Positions 42,916 to 52,553 are shown, counted from the stretch's first letter. The stretch: DNA of 64,000 nucleotides from Chloroflexota bacterium (GCA_016191845.1 JACPVF010000003.1:310001-374000); one strand, 5' to 3'. The notes: generated by a model from the letters alone, not told the origin. Made by a program: numbers and translations.

Positions 42916-45000
42916 TCAAATACGCGTGATCTTCAGAATCTTGCTTTGCAGGTTTTTCAATTCCACCTTCAGCCCGGCCTCCATCCATGCGAGGCCCGAA
43001 CGTGGCTCATCGAATCCCTCGACGCTGTATAAAGCCTCGGGATCGAGTCCGCGCAGGTACAAGTGCGGGATGTTGTACTTTTCAGGCACGTGCACGCGGA
43101 ATACGAATAGCACGCCCTCGGCCTTATCCTGGCTGACATATTGCACCGCCGAAAACGGTCCCATCTGCGGGGAGAGCAGGCGATATTGTTCACCTAACTG
43201 CACAATGGGACGGATTTCCTTATATTGACGGATGCACTCCGTGGCCAGGGCGCGGTCGGCATCATTCCAATTGAGCAGGTTGCCCCCCACCCCCAAGGAT
43301 CCACACATGCTGACGTGAAAACGAAACTCCAAAGGTACGAATCCCTCATTCCAATCAGTCACCCAGGCTTCCATGGTGATAGCGGGCAGGAAGTGGGAAT
43401 AGCCTTCCTGGATGCGGAGCCGCGAGGTGGCTTCAGTGTTATCGCTGACCCAGACCTGGTCGGCCAGACGCAGGATACCCAAATCGGCGCGGCCGCCACC
43501 GCTGGCGCAACTCTGCCAGATGACGTTCGGGTGCCGCTGCCGCAGCTCGCCCCATACACGATAGATACCCCACACGTAGCGCATCCATAACTCGCGCGGA
43601 TCTCCGGGCGCATCAGGCCAGCCCGGCTCACTGGCCGCGCGATTCATGTCCCATTTGATGAAGGCAATATTATTCTCGGTCAGCAACTTATCCAACACGC
43701 CCAGCACGTACTCCTGCACGTCCTCCCGCGCCATGTTGAGGATGAGCTGATTGCGGCTCTCGGTGCGGGCACGGGTCGGGAAGTGGATGACCCAATCGGG
43801 ATGAGCGCGATACAAATCGCTGTCGGGGTTGACCATCTCGGGCTCGACCCACAGGCCGAAGTCCATGCCCAGGTCGTTGACTTTCTGGATCAGCCCGCCC
43901 AGCCCGTGTGGGAACTTGCCCTCGTCGGGCCACCAATCGCCCAGGCCCGCGTTATCCCACTTGCGGCCGTGGAACCAGCCATCATCCATGACGAACAATT
44001 CCACGCCCATCTGCGCAGCAATTTCCGCCAATGCAGATTGGGACGCCTCGTCCACGTCGAAGAGGGTCGCCTCCCACGAGTTATACAGGACCTTATGCGG
44101 CGTCCCCCCATGCGGCAGCACCCGCTCCCGCACATACGCATGGACCTGTCGGCTGGCTCCGCCAAACCCACCCTTGGTATAGCCCGCCAGCGCCGGCGGC
44201 GTATCCAATGGCCGACCAGGCTGCAGCGTCCAGCCGAAGTCCCAATCGTTCCAGCCAAGGCTGACGCGCGTGGAGGCAAACTCGGTCACCTCGGCGTTGA
44301 TGCGGAAGTTTCCACTCCAGGCCAGCGTGCCAAACCAGACCTCGCCGCTGTCTTCGTTCGCCGAGCGGTCGATGGCAAACCACGGCACGGCGCAATGGCT
44401 GGGAATAATGCGGCGACTCTCGATGGTCTTCAGGCCGGGCGTGAGCGGCTCGCGTTGCAGGTTGAACTCATCGAGGTGACGGCCATACATGTGCGTGAGA
44501 AAATAATCGTCGCCGGGCGGAAGAGTCCACTTGGCAGAGAAGGCCCGCTCCACGTGGATCGGTTCCGTGCCCAGGTTCTCGAGTGTGACCCAGCGTTCGA
44601 TCAGGTCGTAGTCCGCGTGGACGCGATAGTGCAGGGTAACCTGCAAAGGATAATAGACATCCTTTAAACGGATGGACAGCTCGGGCGTGGACGAGTCCGT
44701 CACGGACGAATCCACAAAGGTCAGCACTGCGTCCCGCACCCCATCTGCGAAGCGCACCTTGAGACACGGGTCGATGTACTTGGTGCCCGCTTCGGCGGGA
44801 TATTCCTCGGGCACGAAGTGGTGGAAGCCGTCGGTCGAGGCGAACCCGCTTGGGTCGGGCGGGATGGGGTAATCGTCGAGGCGCGGCAGGCGCGCGCGCC
44901 AGTAATGATGCGTGACCAGCCCCACAGAGTTGAGGCCGAAGGCGTAAGCGGTTTGGCGGGTTTCAAGGACCCAGCGTTGGCTGGAAATGTGGATGGGCAT
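42916..45000 (-). CDS. Alpha-galactosidase (GH36)
   Basis: 694 residues from the ATG at 45000, with AAGGA upstream. The N-terminal beta-supersandwich precedes the TIM barrel. The nucleophile Asp is in FIKWDMNR (about 451), the acid/base Asp in WVSDNTEATSRLRIQEGYS (about 518), and WQSCASGGGRADLGIL is the substrate-binding loop. LFVMDDGWFHGRKWDNAGLGDW is the family motif at the barrel start. It hydrolyses alpha-1,6-galactosides such as raffinose and melibiose, whose sucrose moiety would pass to the downstream enzymes. It is 46 nt after lacI. Confidence 0.93.
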   Translation of the reverse strand: MPIHISSQRWVLETRQTAYAFGLNSVGLVTHHYWRARLPRLDDYPIPPDPSGFASTDGFHHFVPEEYPAEAGTKYIDPCLKVRFADGVRDAVLTFVDSSVTDSSTPELSIRLKDVYYPLQVTLHYRVHADYDLIERWVTLENLGTEPIHVERAFSAKWTLPPGDDYFLTHMYGRHLDEFNLQREPLTPGLKTIESRRIIPSHCAVPWFAIDRSANEDSGEVWFGTLAWSGNFRINAEVTEFASTRVSLGWNDWDFGWTLQPGRPLDTPPALAGYTKGGFGGASRQVHAYVRERVLPHGGTPHKVLYNSWEATLFDVDEASQSALAEIAAQMGVELFVMDDGWFHGRKWDNAGLGDWWPDEGKFPHGLGGLIQKVNDLGMDFGLWVEPEMVNPDSDLYRAHPDWVIHFPTRARTESRNQLILNMAREDVQEYVLGVLDKLLTENNIAFIKWDMNRAASEPGWPDAPGDPRELWMRYVWGIYRVWGELRQRHPNVIWQSCASGGGRADLGILRLADQVWVSDNTEATSRLRIQEGYSHFLPAITMEAWVTDWNEGFVPLEFRFHVSMCGSLGVGGNLLNWNDADRALATECIRQYKEIRPIVQLGEQYRLLSPQMGPFSAVQYVSQDKAEGVLFVFRVHVPEKYNIPHLYLRGLDPEALYSVEGFDEPRSGLAWMEAGLKVELKNLQSKILKITRI

Positions 45001-45046
45001 CGTGTCCTTCAAAAAGGAGTGGGACTGGTTGGTCCGCCCCAAAAGT

Positions 45047-46051
45047 TCAGGCTGTTTCGCGCTCCACGAGGGTGAGCGGCAGGTGGATCTGCTGGGCCGG
45101 GCGCGACGGGTCGGCGATGCGCGAGAGCAGGATCTCCACCGCCAGGCGGCCCGACTCGTCGAGGTGCTGGCGGATGGTGGTCAGGTCGGCATACTCGGCC
45201 ATGTCAAGGTCATCGAAGCCGACCACAGCCAATTGCTCGGGGACGCGGATGTTGAGTTGGCGCGCCGCCTTGAGCACGCCCAGCGCCTGGAAGTCCGTGG
45301 CAGCGAAGATGGCCGTCGGCGGCTGAGGCAGGTTGAGCAGCTCGGCCGCCACCTGGCGTGTCTGCTCCTGGGTATAAGGCGCCAGGCGGACGAAGTTCTC
45401 GGGCAATTCGATCTTCGCCTCCGCCAGCACTTGACGGAACCCAACCAAACGCTGGCTGACGGGATGGATGGCGTATTCGGGCAGGTCCGTGTCGCCGAGG
45501 AAGGCAATTCGGCGATGCCCTTTGTGGATGAGATACTCCGCCGCCAGCCGCCCGCCCGCCACATCGTCGATCTCGACACAACTCAAAGCCGAGTGCGGAT
45601 ACTCGATCAGCACAGTGGGGATGTTGTGCGATTCGAGACGGCGCACGTTGGCATCACTGATCGGCAAAGACATGATGACCAACCCGTCCAGGTTGCCGGT
45701 CAACGGGATGGAGGCGAAGTAGTTCTCGAGGTGCGAGGCCGATTCGACGGTGTAGATCACCAATTCATAATTTTCCTTGGTGAGGGCAGCGGCAATTCCA
45801 CGCAGCCGCTGGACGAAGGAGGGTGCGGTGAAGAAGGGCGTGATGACGCCGATCCGCCCGGTCTGGCGCAAGGCCCGCGCGCGGGCCTCCGCTTTGGGCA
45901 CAAACCCAAGCTCGTCGATGGCCGCCAGGATGCGGTCCCGCGTCTCTGCGCCGACCTTGTCTGGGGCGTTGAGCATTCGTGAAACGGTGGTAATGCTCAC
46001 CCCGGCCCGCTGGGCAACATCGTAAATGGTGGGAGTTTTATTCGTAGCCAT
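45047..46051 (-). CDS. LacI-family transcriptional regulator
   Basis: 334 residues from the ATG at 46051 (an in-frame ATG at 46057 is possible). The DNA-binding part reads TIYDVAQRAGVSITTVSRMLN, split as TIYDVAQRAGVS and ITTVSRMLNAPDKV, followed by the hinge helix. The effector domain has IGVITPFFTAPSF, HRRIAFLGDTD, PTAIFAATDFQALGVL and VVGFDDLDMAEY. It is autoregulated by an operator overlapping its promoter and probably represses the importer operon through the same sequence. The inducer is likely a sugar of the raffinose/sucrose type. Confidence 0.95.
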   Translation of the reverse strand: MATNKTPTIYDVAQRAGVSITTVSRMLNAPDKVGAETRDRILAAIDELGFVPKAEARARALRQTGRIGVITPFFTAPSFVQRLRGIAAALTKENYELVIYTVESASHLENYFASIPLTGNLDGLVIMSLPISDANVRRLESHNIPTVLIEYPHSALSCVEIDDVAGGRLAAEYLIHKGHRRIAFLGDTDLPEYAIHPVSQRLVGFRQVLAEAKIELPENFVRLAPYTQEQTRQVAAELLNLPQPPTAIFAATDFQALGVLKAARQLNIRVPEQLAVVGFDDLDMAEYADLTTIRQHLDESGRLAVEILLSRIADPSRPAQQIHLPLTLVERETA

Positions 46052-46074
46052 GAGCACCAGAGATGAAAGGATTT

Positions 46075-46116
46075 TGAAAGCACTTTCATTTTATCCAGAG
46101 AAAGGAGCAATGTCAA
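46075..46116 (-). promoter_or_regulatory. lacI promoter with overlapping operator
   Basis: On the minus strand a perfect TTGACA (46116-46111), 17 nt, TAAAAT (46093-46088). The operator TGAAAGTGCTTTCA (46088-46075) shares the final T of the -10 box and covers the start site. It is identical to the operator at 42828-42841. Confidence 0.88.
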
Positions 46117-46354
46117 ATTCAAGGGCTACAAATGCGGCGTGGTAAACTGTCGTGCAAGGAGAATCAGATACGACCACAGCCACCGCCCTCGCCCGTCCGA
46201 ATATCGCCTTGGCGATGTAATCCCAAGGGAACACAATATATGATGACTACGGGGCTGGTTTTGCCTGGCGTGAAGATATGCTTCAGAAACAACCATAGTG
46301 AACCCCAAACGTACATAAAGGCAGCCTTTCAAAACAGTTTTGGATTCCCCTTCT
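46117..46354. other. Intergenic stretch without recognised gene
   Basis: Divergent gap between the lacI promoter and the LAL regulator. Short frames on both strands look accidental. GCAAGGAGAATCAG (about 46153) resembles a ribosome-binding site, but no sensible frame follows. I see no clear promoter for the regulator. Confidence 0.4.
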
Positions 46355-49084
46355 ATGCCCAGCCTTCTTATCAAAACAAAGACCAACATCCCCGTACTCA
46401 AACGTGATCTGGTTCCTCGCAAACGGATCAACGAAGCGCTCTCTAAAGGGCTTCACGCTGGACGCAAACTGACCTTGATCTCTGCTCCGGCTGGGTTTGG
46501 TAAGACTACGCTGGTTTGCGAATGGTTGGAGATATGCAAGATCCCTGCCGCGTGGATTTCGCTGGATGAAAATGACGGCGATGCCGCCCGCTTCCTGACT
46601 TACCTTGTCACTGCTCTGCAAACCCTGATCTCTGGCGTCGGTGACAGTGTTTTGGCGGCGCTTCAATCGTCACAACCTGTTGCTGCCAAAGACCTGCTGA
46701 TCACTCTGCTCAATGAACTATCTTCAATAGAAGATGGTTTCATCCTCGTCCTCGATGATTTTCACGCAATAGATTCCAAGGCTGTGGATGATCTGCTGGC
46801 GTTTCTGGTGGACCACATACCGCCGCAGATGCACCTCGTTATTACCACCCGCGAAGACCCAGCCCTACCCCTCGCCCGCCTGCGTGCCCGCAACCAGCTG
46901 ACCGAAGTCCGCGCCGCCGAGTTGCGTTTTACCGAAGACGAAGCCGCCGCTTTCCTCAATCAGGTCATGGGATTACAACTTTCGACTGAAGACATCGCCG
47001 CATTGGAAGCCCGCACCGAAGGCTGGGTGGCAGGGCTGCAATTGGCGGCACTCTCCATGCAAGGCAAAACGGATGCGACCGACTTCATCCGCTCGTTCAG
47101 CGGCGCGAATCAATTTGTGCTCGATTATCTGCTGGAAGAAGCACTGCAAAAACAGTCTGAATCTCTGCAAAGGTTTTTATTACGAACATCCATCCTGGAC
47201 CGTTTGAATGGTTCATTGTGTGATGCCTTGTGGCTGGGCGAAAAAAACTCAGCACAGGAGATATTGGAGCAGTTAGAACGTGCCAACCTCTTTGTCATTT
47301 CATTGGATGATGAACGGCGCTGGTATCGCTATCATCATCTTTTCCGCGACCTGCTTCGTCAACGATTGAATCAGAAGCTTGACAAGGAAGAGGTTGCGGG
47401 AATACACATCCGTGCGAGTGAGTGGTTTGAGCAGAATGGCGACATTGGAGAAGCCTTCCGTCATGCCATGGCCGCCGAAGATTTTGAACGAGCTGCCCGA
47501 CTGACAGAGAGCGCCTGGTTGGGCATGGACGAAACCTTCCAGACTGGCACCTGGCTCGGGTGGGTGAACCAGCTCCCGTTAAGTGTGAGGCGGGTTCGTC
47601 CTGTGCTGTTAACACAAATGGGGTGGTCCTATATGGATGCGGGCAATGCGGAGGCGAGCGAGTCAAGTTTGAAGGATGCCGAAACCTGCTTGAAAAATCC
47701 GCTTGAAGATCTGGTAATTGTCGAAGCAGAACAATTCCGTGCGCTGCCCACGCGGATCGCGATGGCGCGCGCCTACAACGCGCAAGTGCAGAATCGGTTT
47801 GCCGACACGGTCAAATTCGCTGAAATGGCGCAAGACATGGCGCCACCTGACGATGTATTTTTGCAGGCACAGGCGTCGGCGATTCTGAGCGGCATATATT
47901 GGGCAAGCGGCGAACTGGACAAGGCGTATACGTTCATGAGCGGTTGGGTGAACGTGGCGCAACAGGCGGGCAATGTTATTTTTGCGGTTGCGGCTTCGTT
48001 TAGTAAGGCGGATAATCTAATTGCACAAGGCAGGCTGCACGCCGCAATACAGGTGTATCAGATCGCTTTGGATTTGGCAGCGGCGCATGGCATAGAAAAC
48101 ATTACCGCACATCATCATTTGGGTCTGGGTCTGCTGTATCACGAAATGGGTGAGGATGAACGCGCTGCAAGTCATTTACAAAAGTCTTTTGAACTCGGCA
48201 GGCAAACCCCCATTGTGGATTGGACCTATCGCAAGAATTTGGCACAGGCCTATTTGAAAGAATCTGAAGGCGATCACGACGCCGCATTGGAAGCCTTGAA
48301 TGAAGCCCAGCGTTTTTACGTGCGTACACCCATTCCCAACCTACGTCCCGTGGATGCGATGATGGCGCGCATTTATCTCCAACAAGATCGTCTGGATAAA
48401 GCTCAAGCATGGGCCGCCAAAAGCGGGATGTCTTTGCTTGAAACGCCCGATTATTTGCATGAATTCGAGCGGCTCACACTGGCTAAAATTGCGCTGGCGG
48501 AATATCAGCACGACCAGAACGAACAGCATATTCTTGATGTGTTGAAGTTGTTGGAAGGTCAATTAAAGTTGGCGCAGGAACAAAATCGTCTGCGCAGCCA
48601 AATTGAGATTCTTGTTTTACAAGCCTTTGCCTTGCAAGCAAAGGGAGAGGCTGCTCAAGCGATTTCTTCATTGGAGAAAGCCCTGTCTCTTGCAGAACCA
48701 GAAGGCTACCTGCGCATTTTTGTGAATGAAGGCGAATTCTTGCGATTGTTGATTTTGGATGTACGATCTGCGGTTGAAAAATCGCCATACTTTTTGTTTG
48801 GCTATCTGGAAAAACTTCTAGCTGAATTCCCTCAACCTACAGAGTTCCAACTCCAAAAATCCAAATTCGAAAATCCAAAACCTGAACTGATCGATCCCTT
48901 GAGCGATCGCGAACTTGAAGTGCTGCGCCTCATTGCGCAGGGACTTTCCAACCAGGAAATTACCCAAAAACTTTTCGTGGCATTGAGCACAATCAAGGGA
49001 CATAACCTGCGCATTTTTGCCAAACTGCAAGCCAAAAGCCGCACCGAAGCAGTTGCGCGCGCCCGCGAACTGGGCCTGCTCTAA
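46355..49084 (+). CDS. LAL/MalT-type LuxR-family transcriptional regulator
   Basis: 909 residues from the ATG at 46355. The N-terminus IKTKTNIPVLKRDLVPRKR is typical of MalT-like STAND ATPases. Walker A is APAGFGKTTL, Walker B FILVLDDFHAI. TTREDPALPLARLRARNQLTE is the usual sensor block. Tetratricopeptide-like helices fill about 400-810, and the C-terminus is a LuxR helix-turn-helix (LSDRELEVLRLIAQGLSNQE, seen as DRELEVLRLIAQGL and NQEITQKLFVALSTIKGHN). It binds ATP and an unknown inducer. The following membrane genes are the likely targets because LAL-DUF6326 neighbours recur in such genomes. Confidence 0.93.
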   Translation: MPSLLIKTKTNIPVLKRDLVPRKRINEALSKGLHAGRKLTLISAPAGFGKTTLVCEWLEICKIPAAWISLDENDGDAARFLTYLVTALQTLISGVGDSVLAALQSSQPVAAKDLLITLLNELSSIEDGFILVLDDFHAIDSKAVDDLLAFLVDHIPPQMHLVITTREDPALPLARLRARNQLTEVRAAELRFTEDEAAAFLNQVMGLQLSTEDIAALEARTEGWVAGLQLAALSMQGKTDATDFIRSFSGANQFVLDYLLEEALQKQSESLQRFLLRTSILDRLNGSLCDALWLGEKNSAQEILEQLERANLFVISLDDERRWYRYHHLFRDLLRQRLNQKLDKEEVAGIHIRASEWFEQNGDIGEAFRHAMAAEDFERAARLTESAWLGMDETFQTGTWLGWVNQLPLSVRRVRPVLLTQMGWSYMDAGNAEASESSLKDAETCLKNPLEDLVIVEAEQFRALPTRIAMARAYNAQVQNRFADTVKFAEMAQDMAPPDDVFLQAQASAILSGIYWASGELDKAYTFMSGWVNVAQQAGNVIFAVAASFSKADNLIAQGRLHAAIQVYQIALDLAAAHGIENITAHHHLGLGLLYHEMGEDERAASHLQKSFELGRQTPIVDWTYRKNLAQAYLKESEGDHDAALEALNEAQRFYVRTPIPNLRPVDAMMARIYLQQDRLDKAQAWAAKSGMSLLETPDYLHEFERLTLAKIALAEYQHDQNEQHILDVLKLLEGQLKLAQEQNRLRSQIEILVLQAFALQAKGEAAQAISSLEKALSLAEPEGYLRIFVNEGEFLRLLILDVRSAVEKSPYFLFGYLEKLLAEFPQPTEFQLQKSKFENPKPELIDPLSDRELEVLRLIAQGLSNQEITQKLFVALSTIKGHNLRIFAKLQAKSRTEAVARARELGLL

Positions 49085-49262
49085 CCCCAACAATACTCAA
49101 AACAATACTTTTGGTTCTAAACGACAGTACCACCCTGCCGTTATATTCGCGCACGTTAATGATGACCCAACTCTACGAAATGATGTTAGGTTGGGAAACT
49201 TTCAGGGTGCATTTTCGCAAACCGCAAAACTCATCCATATCATTCAAAAAAGGAATATGAAT

Positions 49263-49694
49263 ATGAACTCACAAAAAGTACCACAAAAGGCGTTGGAAGA
49301 CATCAAGATTAATATAAAAATAAAGATCGCGGCCATTTGGGCAAGTTTTATGTTTTTCTACATCTATGTAGATTATTTTCACTTGTACATGCCGGGCTCC
49401 ATAGAAGATATTCTGGCAGGAAAAGTATTTACATTTGACATTTCGTATGTCTTTCTACTGATAGCAATGATTGGTGTAGCAATTCCAGCTCTCATGATTT
49501 TCCTTTCTGTCGCTCTGCCGGCTAAAGTAAATCGTTGGACAAACATAATCGTGGCTACGGTATATATTCCTTATATGTTGTTCAATTTAGCAGGAGTGGC
49601 TTGGGCACACATGTATTTTGCTGCAGCTGTAGAAGTCGTTCTTCTTTTACTAATCATTGGCTATGCATGGAAGTGGCCTAAGCAGGAAAGTTAG
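49263..49694 (+). CDS. DUF6326-like four-helix membrane protein
   Basis: 143 residues. AAGGA at 49250-49254 is 8 nt before the ATG at 49263 and only 2 nt before that at 49257, so the later start is preferred. IKIKIAAIWASFMFFYIYVDYF, here IKIAAIWASFMFFYIYVDYF, and LYMPGSIEDILAGKV start the chain; a MIFLSVALPAKVNRWTNII segment and a terminal YAWKWPKQES follow. These match what I remember of DUF6326. There are four hydrophobic helices and low GC. The function is unknown. It follows the LAL regulator by 178 nt, which contain no recognisable RNA element. Confidence 0.72.
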   Translation: MNSQKVPQKALEDIKINIKIKIAAIWASFMFFYIYVDYFHLYMPGSIEDILAGKVFTFDISYVFLLIAMIGVAIPALMIFLSVALPAKVNRWTNIIVATVYIPYMLFNLAGVAWAHMYFAAAVEVVLLLLIIGYAWKWPKQES

Positions 49695-49760
49695 CCTTAA
49701 CAACAAAATCTAATAAATCAATAGAAACTGGAATGATATCAAGTTCCAACAGCAAACAAG

Positions 49761-49797
49761 AATTTTGGAGAGATCGACTCTCGATCTCTCCAAAATT
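49761..49797. repeat. 17-bp perfect hairpin with 3-nt loop
   Basis: AATTTTGGAGAGATCGA pairs with its perfect complement 49781-49797 around CTC. It has an A/T end on each side, so it could be a bidirectional terminator between the DUF6326 and DUF4395 genes, though the following T-run is short. Confidence 0.8.
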
Positions 49798-49836
49798 GAA
49801 AAGTAAAAAAAACAATGCTAGAGAAAGGAATAAAAA

Positions 49837-50454
49837 ATGAAAAGAGTAAAACAATTTGGGGAAACCGTGGAAGGGTACAACATCCCTGTTTTAAACGAGC
49901 GCGAGATAAGGGCATCGGCAGGAATATTGTTTTTATTAATGTTCATCTCAATCATGTTCGTGGCTTTTGAGAATTATTATGGGGTGCTCAAGTCCGCCAT
50001 TGTCATATTTCTTACTGATTTCATCATTCGTGTCTTCGTAAACCCCAAGTATTCCCCCACTTTAATTATTGGGAAGATGATCGTTCGTAACCAGATTCCA
50101 GAATATGTTGGCGCTCCACAAAAAAGGTTCGCCTGGATGATCGGCGTCATAATGTCTGCCACCATGTTCGTTGCGATTGGGCTATTAAATTGGGATAATC
50201 TGATCACATCCTTATTTTGTCATACCTGTCTATGGTTCCTATTCTTTGAGTCCGCTTTTGGCATTTGCGTCGGATGCAAGATCTATGCAAAGGTTTATCA
50301 AGAAAAAGCTCAATATTGCCCTGGCGAAGTTTGTGAGATACATGAAAGGCACGAAATTCAAAAAACTTCCAGAGTTCAGGAATTTATCATCTTTAGCTTT
50401 GTCGCATACATCTTTCTGATTGTTTTTTTGTTCAACGGCTACTTAGCCTCTTGA
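49837..50454 (+). CDS. DUF4395 membrane protein
   Basis: 205 residues with AAAGGA upstream. The start VEGYNIPVLNEREIRASAG and the ending segment ESAFGICVGCKIYAKVY plus CPGEVCE are DUF4395 features; the Cys pairs may bind a metal or form a thiol centre. Four or five hydrophobic helices are present. GC is low. The role is unknown, although family members are often found beside thioredoxin or rhodanese genes. Confidence 0.8.
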   Translation: MKRVKQFGETVEGYNIPVLNEREIRASAGILFLLMFISIMFVAFENYYGVLKSAIVIFLTDFIIRVFVNPKYSPTLIIGKMIVRNQIPEYVGAPQKRFAWMIGVIMSATMFVAIGLLNWDNLITSLFCHTCLWFLFFESAFGICVGCKIYAKVYQEKAQYCPGEVCEIHERHEIQKTSRVQEFIIFSFVAYIFLIVFLFNGYLAS

Positions 50455-50641
50455 GATATTACGTTAAAGGATAAATAAGCATGAAGAAAAAGCCACTAAC
50501 ATTGCCAAATGTTTTTTAAATTTCGCTTTAGCCTTATCTACTCAATAGAACAATTACGTCCGCTTGTTGACAAAGTATGTTGCAGGTAATTCACTCACCT
50601 TAAGAAGGGTGAAATTAATATTAACTAAAACAGGAGAATTT

Positions 50642-51418
50642 ATGAAAAATAATATTGAACAAGAGCAATACAGTTTAAAGAAAATAATGGGACTATGGTT
50701 ATTAATTACCATCCCGATGGGTGTCGCACGATTCGTCATCATGCCCATTTTTTATGACAGAGTACCATTTCACCCCGGGTTGCTATTTTGGGGATTAATG
50801 ATCTTGGGAATGATGTGGCAATTCGTGGTTTCCGTAATCGTACTCAAACACGAATTGGGCAGCCTAACCTGGGAGAAACTCAAAAAACGATTGTGGATTA
50901 ACCATCCCATTGACCCTAAAACAGGTCAAACCAATCTAAAAAAGTATTGGTTTGTAATCCCTATAATTCTATATGCATTCTTGATGGAACAAACAGGTTT
51001 GTTATCTTTTCTATCAACAGGTTTGGTAAAACTCTTTCCAGCCTTGGAGCCGCCAACCTATATTTTAATCCAATCACTCGCTGCGCCAGAGTTTGTCGGA
51101 GCATGGTATTTGCTGGGATTTGTTTTTATCTCTTCACTGTTCAATTATTTATTGGGAGAGGAACTATTTTTTAGAGGAATCCTCCTGCCTAAAATGAATG
51201 GCGTATTCGGAGAATTTGACTGGGCTGTAAATGGCATTTTATTCGCGGCGTACCATGTACATAAAGCTGAAGAAATCCCCGTATTCATTATTGGTTCGCT
51301 ATTCTTTTCTTATTTGAACAAGAAATATAAATCGTTTTACCCTTGTCTACTTGTACATGGGGTCGAGTTTTTACCGTTACTAATCATGTCTCTACTTGTC
51401 ATAGCAGGCAAGGTGTAG
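50642..51418 (+). CDS. CPBP (Rce1-like) intramembrane metalloprotease
   Basis: 258 residues from the ATG at 50642 (AGGAGA just upstream). Motif 1 is LLGEELFFRGILLPKM (the EE and the Arg are catalytic), motif 2 is ILFAAYHVHK (His), and motif 3 is CLLVHGVEFLP (His). About seven hydrophobic helices. CPBP proteins include CAAX processing enzymes and bacteriocin immunity proteins; which applies cannot be told. GC is low, near that of the two preceding membrane genes, so the three may have moved together. The 187 nt before it hold a 12-codon frame that looks accidental. Confidence 0.9.
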   Translation: MKNNIEQEQYSLKKIMGLWLLITIPMGVARFVIMPIFYDRVPFHPGLLFWGLMILGMMWQFVVSVIVLKHELGSLTWEKLKKRLWINHPIDPKTGQTNLKKYWFVIPIILYAFLMEQTGLLSFLSTGLVKLFPALEPPTYILIQSLAAPEFVGAWYLLGFVFISSLFNYLLGEELFFRGILLPKMNGVFGEFDWAVNGILFAAYHVHKAEEIPVFIIGSLFFSYLNKKYKSFYPCLLVHGVEFLPLLIMSLLVIAGKV

Positions 51419-51584
51419 ACGGGACAAAGTCCAACGACTTGCAGGGCCTTCTGCCACGCCATTCCAACATGGTACACTTAACTTGTTCACCCAAAACTTC
51501 AAGCCTGCAATGTTAGCGCAAGCAAACCTTGTAGTTTTGCAATAAATCTCCCAAAAAACCGCTTAATTTCAACGAGAATTTCCC

Positions 51585-52553
51585 ATGAACACCTTTTCCG
51601 CCCTCGCCCATCCAAATATCGCCTTCATCAAGTACTGGGGCAATCGCGACAACACCCTGCGCCTGCCCTCGAACGGTTCCATCTCGATGAACCTGGACGG
51701 ATTGTTCACCCGCACCACGGTGACCTTCTCCCCCTCCGCACAGACCGACAGCCTGCTCCTGAACAACAGGCCGGTGACCGGCCCTGGGCTGGACCGCGTT
51801 TCCTACATCCTCGACATCGTGCGCGGCATGGCGGACCTGCCCGATCGAGCGGAGGTGGTCAGCGAGAACAACTTCCCTGCGGGTGCGGGGATCGCCTCGT
51901 CGGCGGCGGCCTTTGCGGCGCTGGCACTCTCGGCCTCCAAGGCGGCGGGACTCAACTTGAGCGAGGCGCAACTTTCCATCCTGGCGCGGCGCGGATCAGG
52001 CTCGGCCTCGCGCTCGATTCCCGCGGGCTTCGTCGAATGGAAGGCAGGCACGAACGACGAGGACTCGTATGCCATCTCCATCGCGCCGCCCGAGCATTGG
52101 GCACTGACCGATTGCGTGGCGGTGGTCAACGCAGGCCACAAGAAGACAGGCTCCACCGAAGGGCACGCTCTGGCAGGCACCAGCCCTCTGCAGGCGGCGC
52201 GCGTGGACGATGCGCCCCGTCGGCTGGAGATCTGCCGCCAGGCCATCCTCCGGCGGGATTTCGCAGCCTTCGCTGAGATCATCGAACTCGACTCAGACAT
52301 GATGCACGCCGTGATGATGACCTCCCATCCGCCGCTGATGTACTGGCAGGCGGCCACGCTGGAAATCTTCCACGCGGTACGCGAGTGGCGCGCCGCGGGA
52401 TTGCCCTGCGCCTACACGGTGGACGCCGGGGCGAACGTCCATGTCCTTTGTCCACGGGAGCAGGCCGGGGCGGTGGAAAAAAGGCTGCGGGACCTGCCCG
52501 GGGTGCGGGACGTGTTGGTCGCTCAGGCCGGGGGGGCGGCCCGCATCGTGTAA
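51585..52553 (+). CDS. mvaD: Diphosphomevalonate decarboxylase
   Basis: 322 residues of the GHMP kinase superfamily. The N-terminus ALAHPNIAFIKYWGNRD is the MvaD signature. AGAGIASSAAAFAALALS is the ATP-binding Gly/Ser loop, and SGSASRSIPAGFVEW holds the conserved Arg/Ser region near the catalytic Asp. It makes isopentenyl diphosphate from mevalonate diphosphate. Other mevalonate-pathway genes are not in this window. GC returns to the high level of the chromosome here. The region from 51419 to 51584 shows no gene or RNA. Confidence 0.95.
   Translation: MNTFSALAHPNIAFIKYWGNRDNTLRLPSNGSISMNLDGLFTRTTVTFSPSAQTDSLLLNNRPVTGPGLDRVSYILDIVRGMADLPDRAEVVSENNFPAGAGIASSAAAFAALALSASKAAGLNLSEAQLSILARRGSGSASRSIPAGFVEWKAGTNDEDSYAISIAPPEHWALTDCVAVVNAGHKKTGSTEGHALAGTSPLQAARVDDAPRRLEICRQAILRRDFAAFAEIIELDSDMMHAVMMTSHPPLMYWQAATLEIFHAVREWRAAGLPCAYTVDAGANVHVLCPREQAGAVEKRLRDLPGVRDVLVAQAGGAARIV

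Noticed and set aside
45047-46051. Idea that the LacI regulator also controls the LAL regulator on the other side
   Set aside because: The operator lies more than 260 nt from the LAL start, and no promoter for that gene was seen next to it.
50481-50519. 12-codon frame MKKKPLTLPNVF before the CPBP gene
   Set aside because: It has a weak ribosome-binding site but no sign of function; could be a remnant, too short to support.
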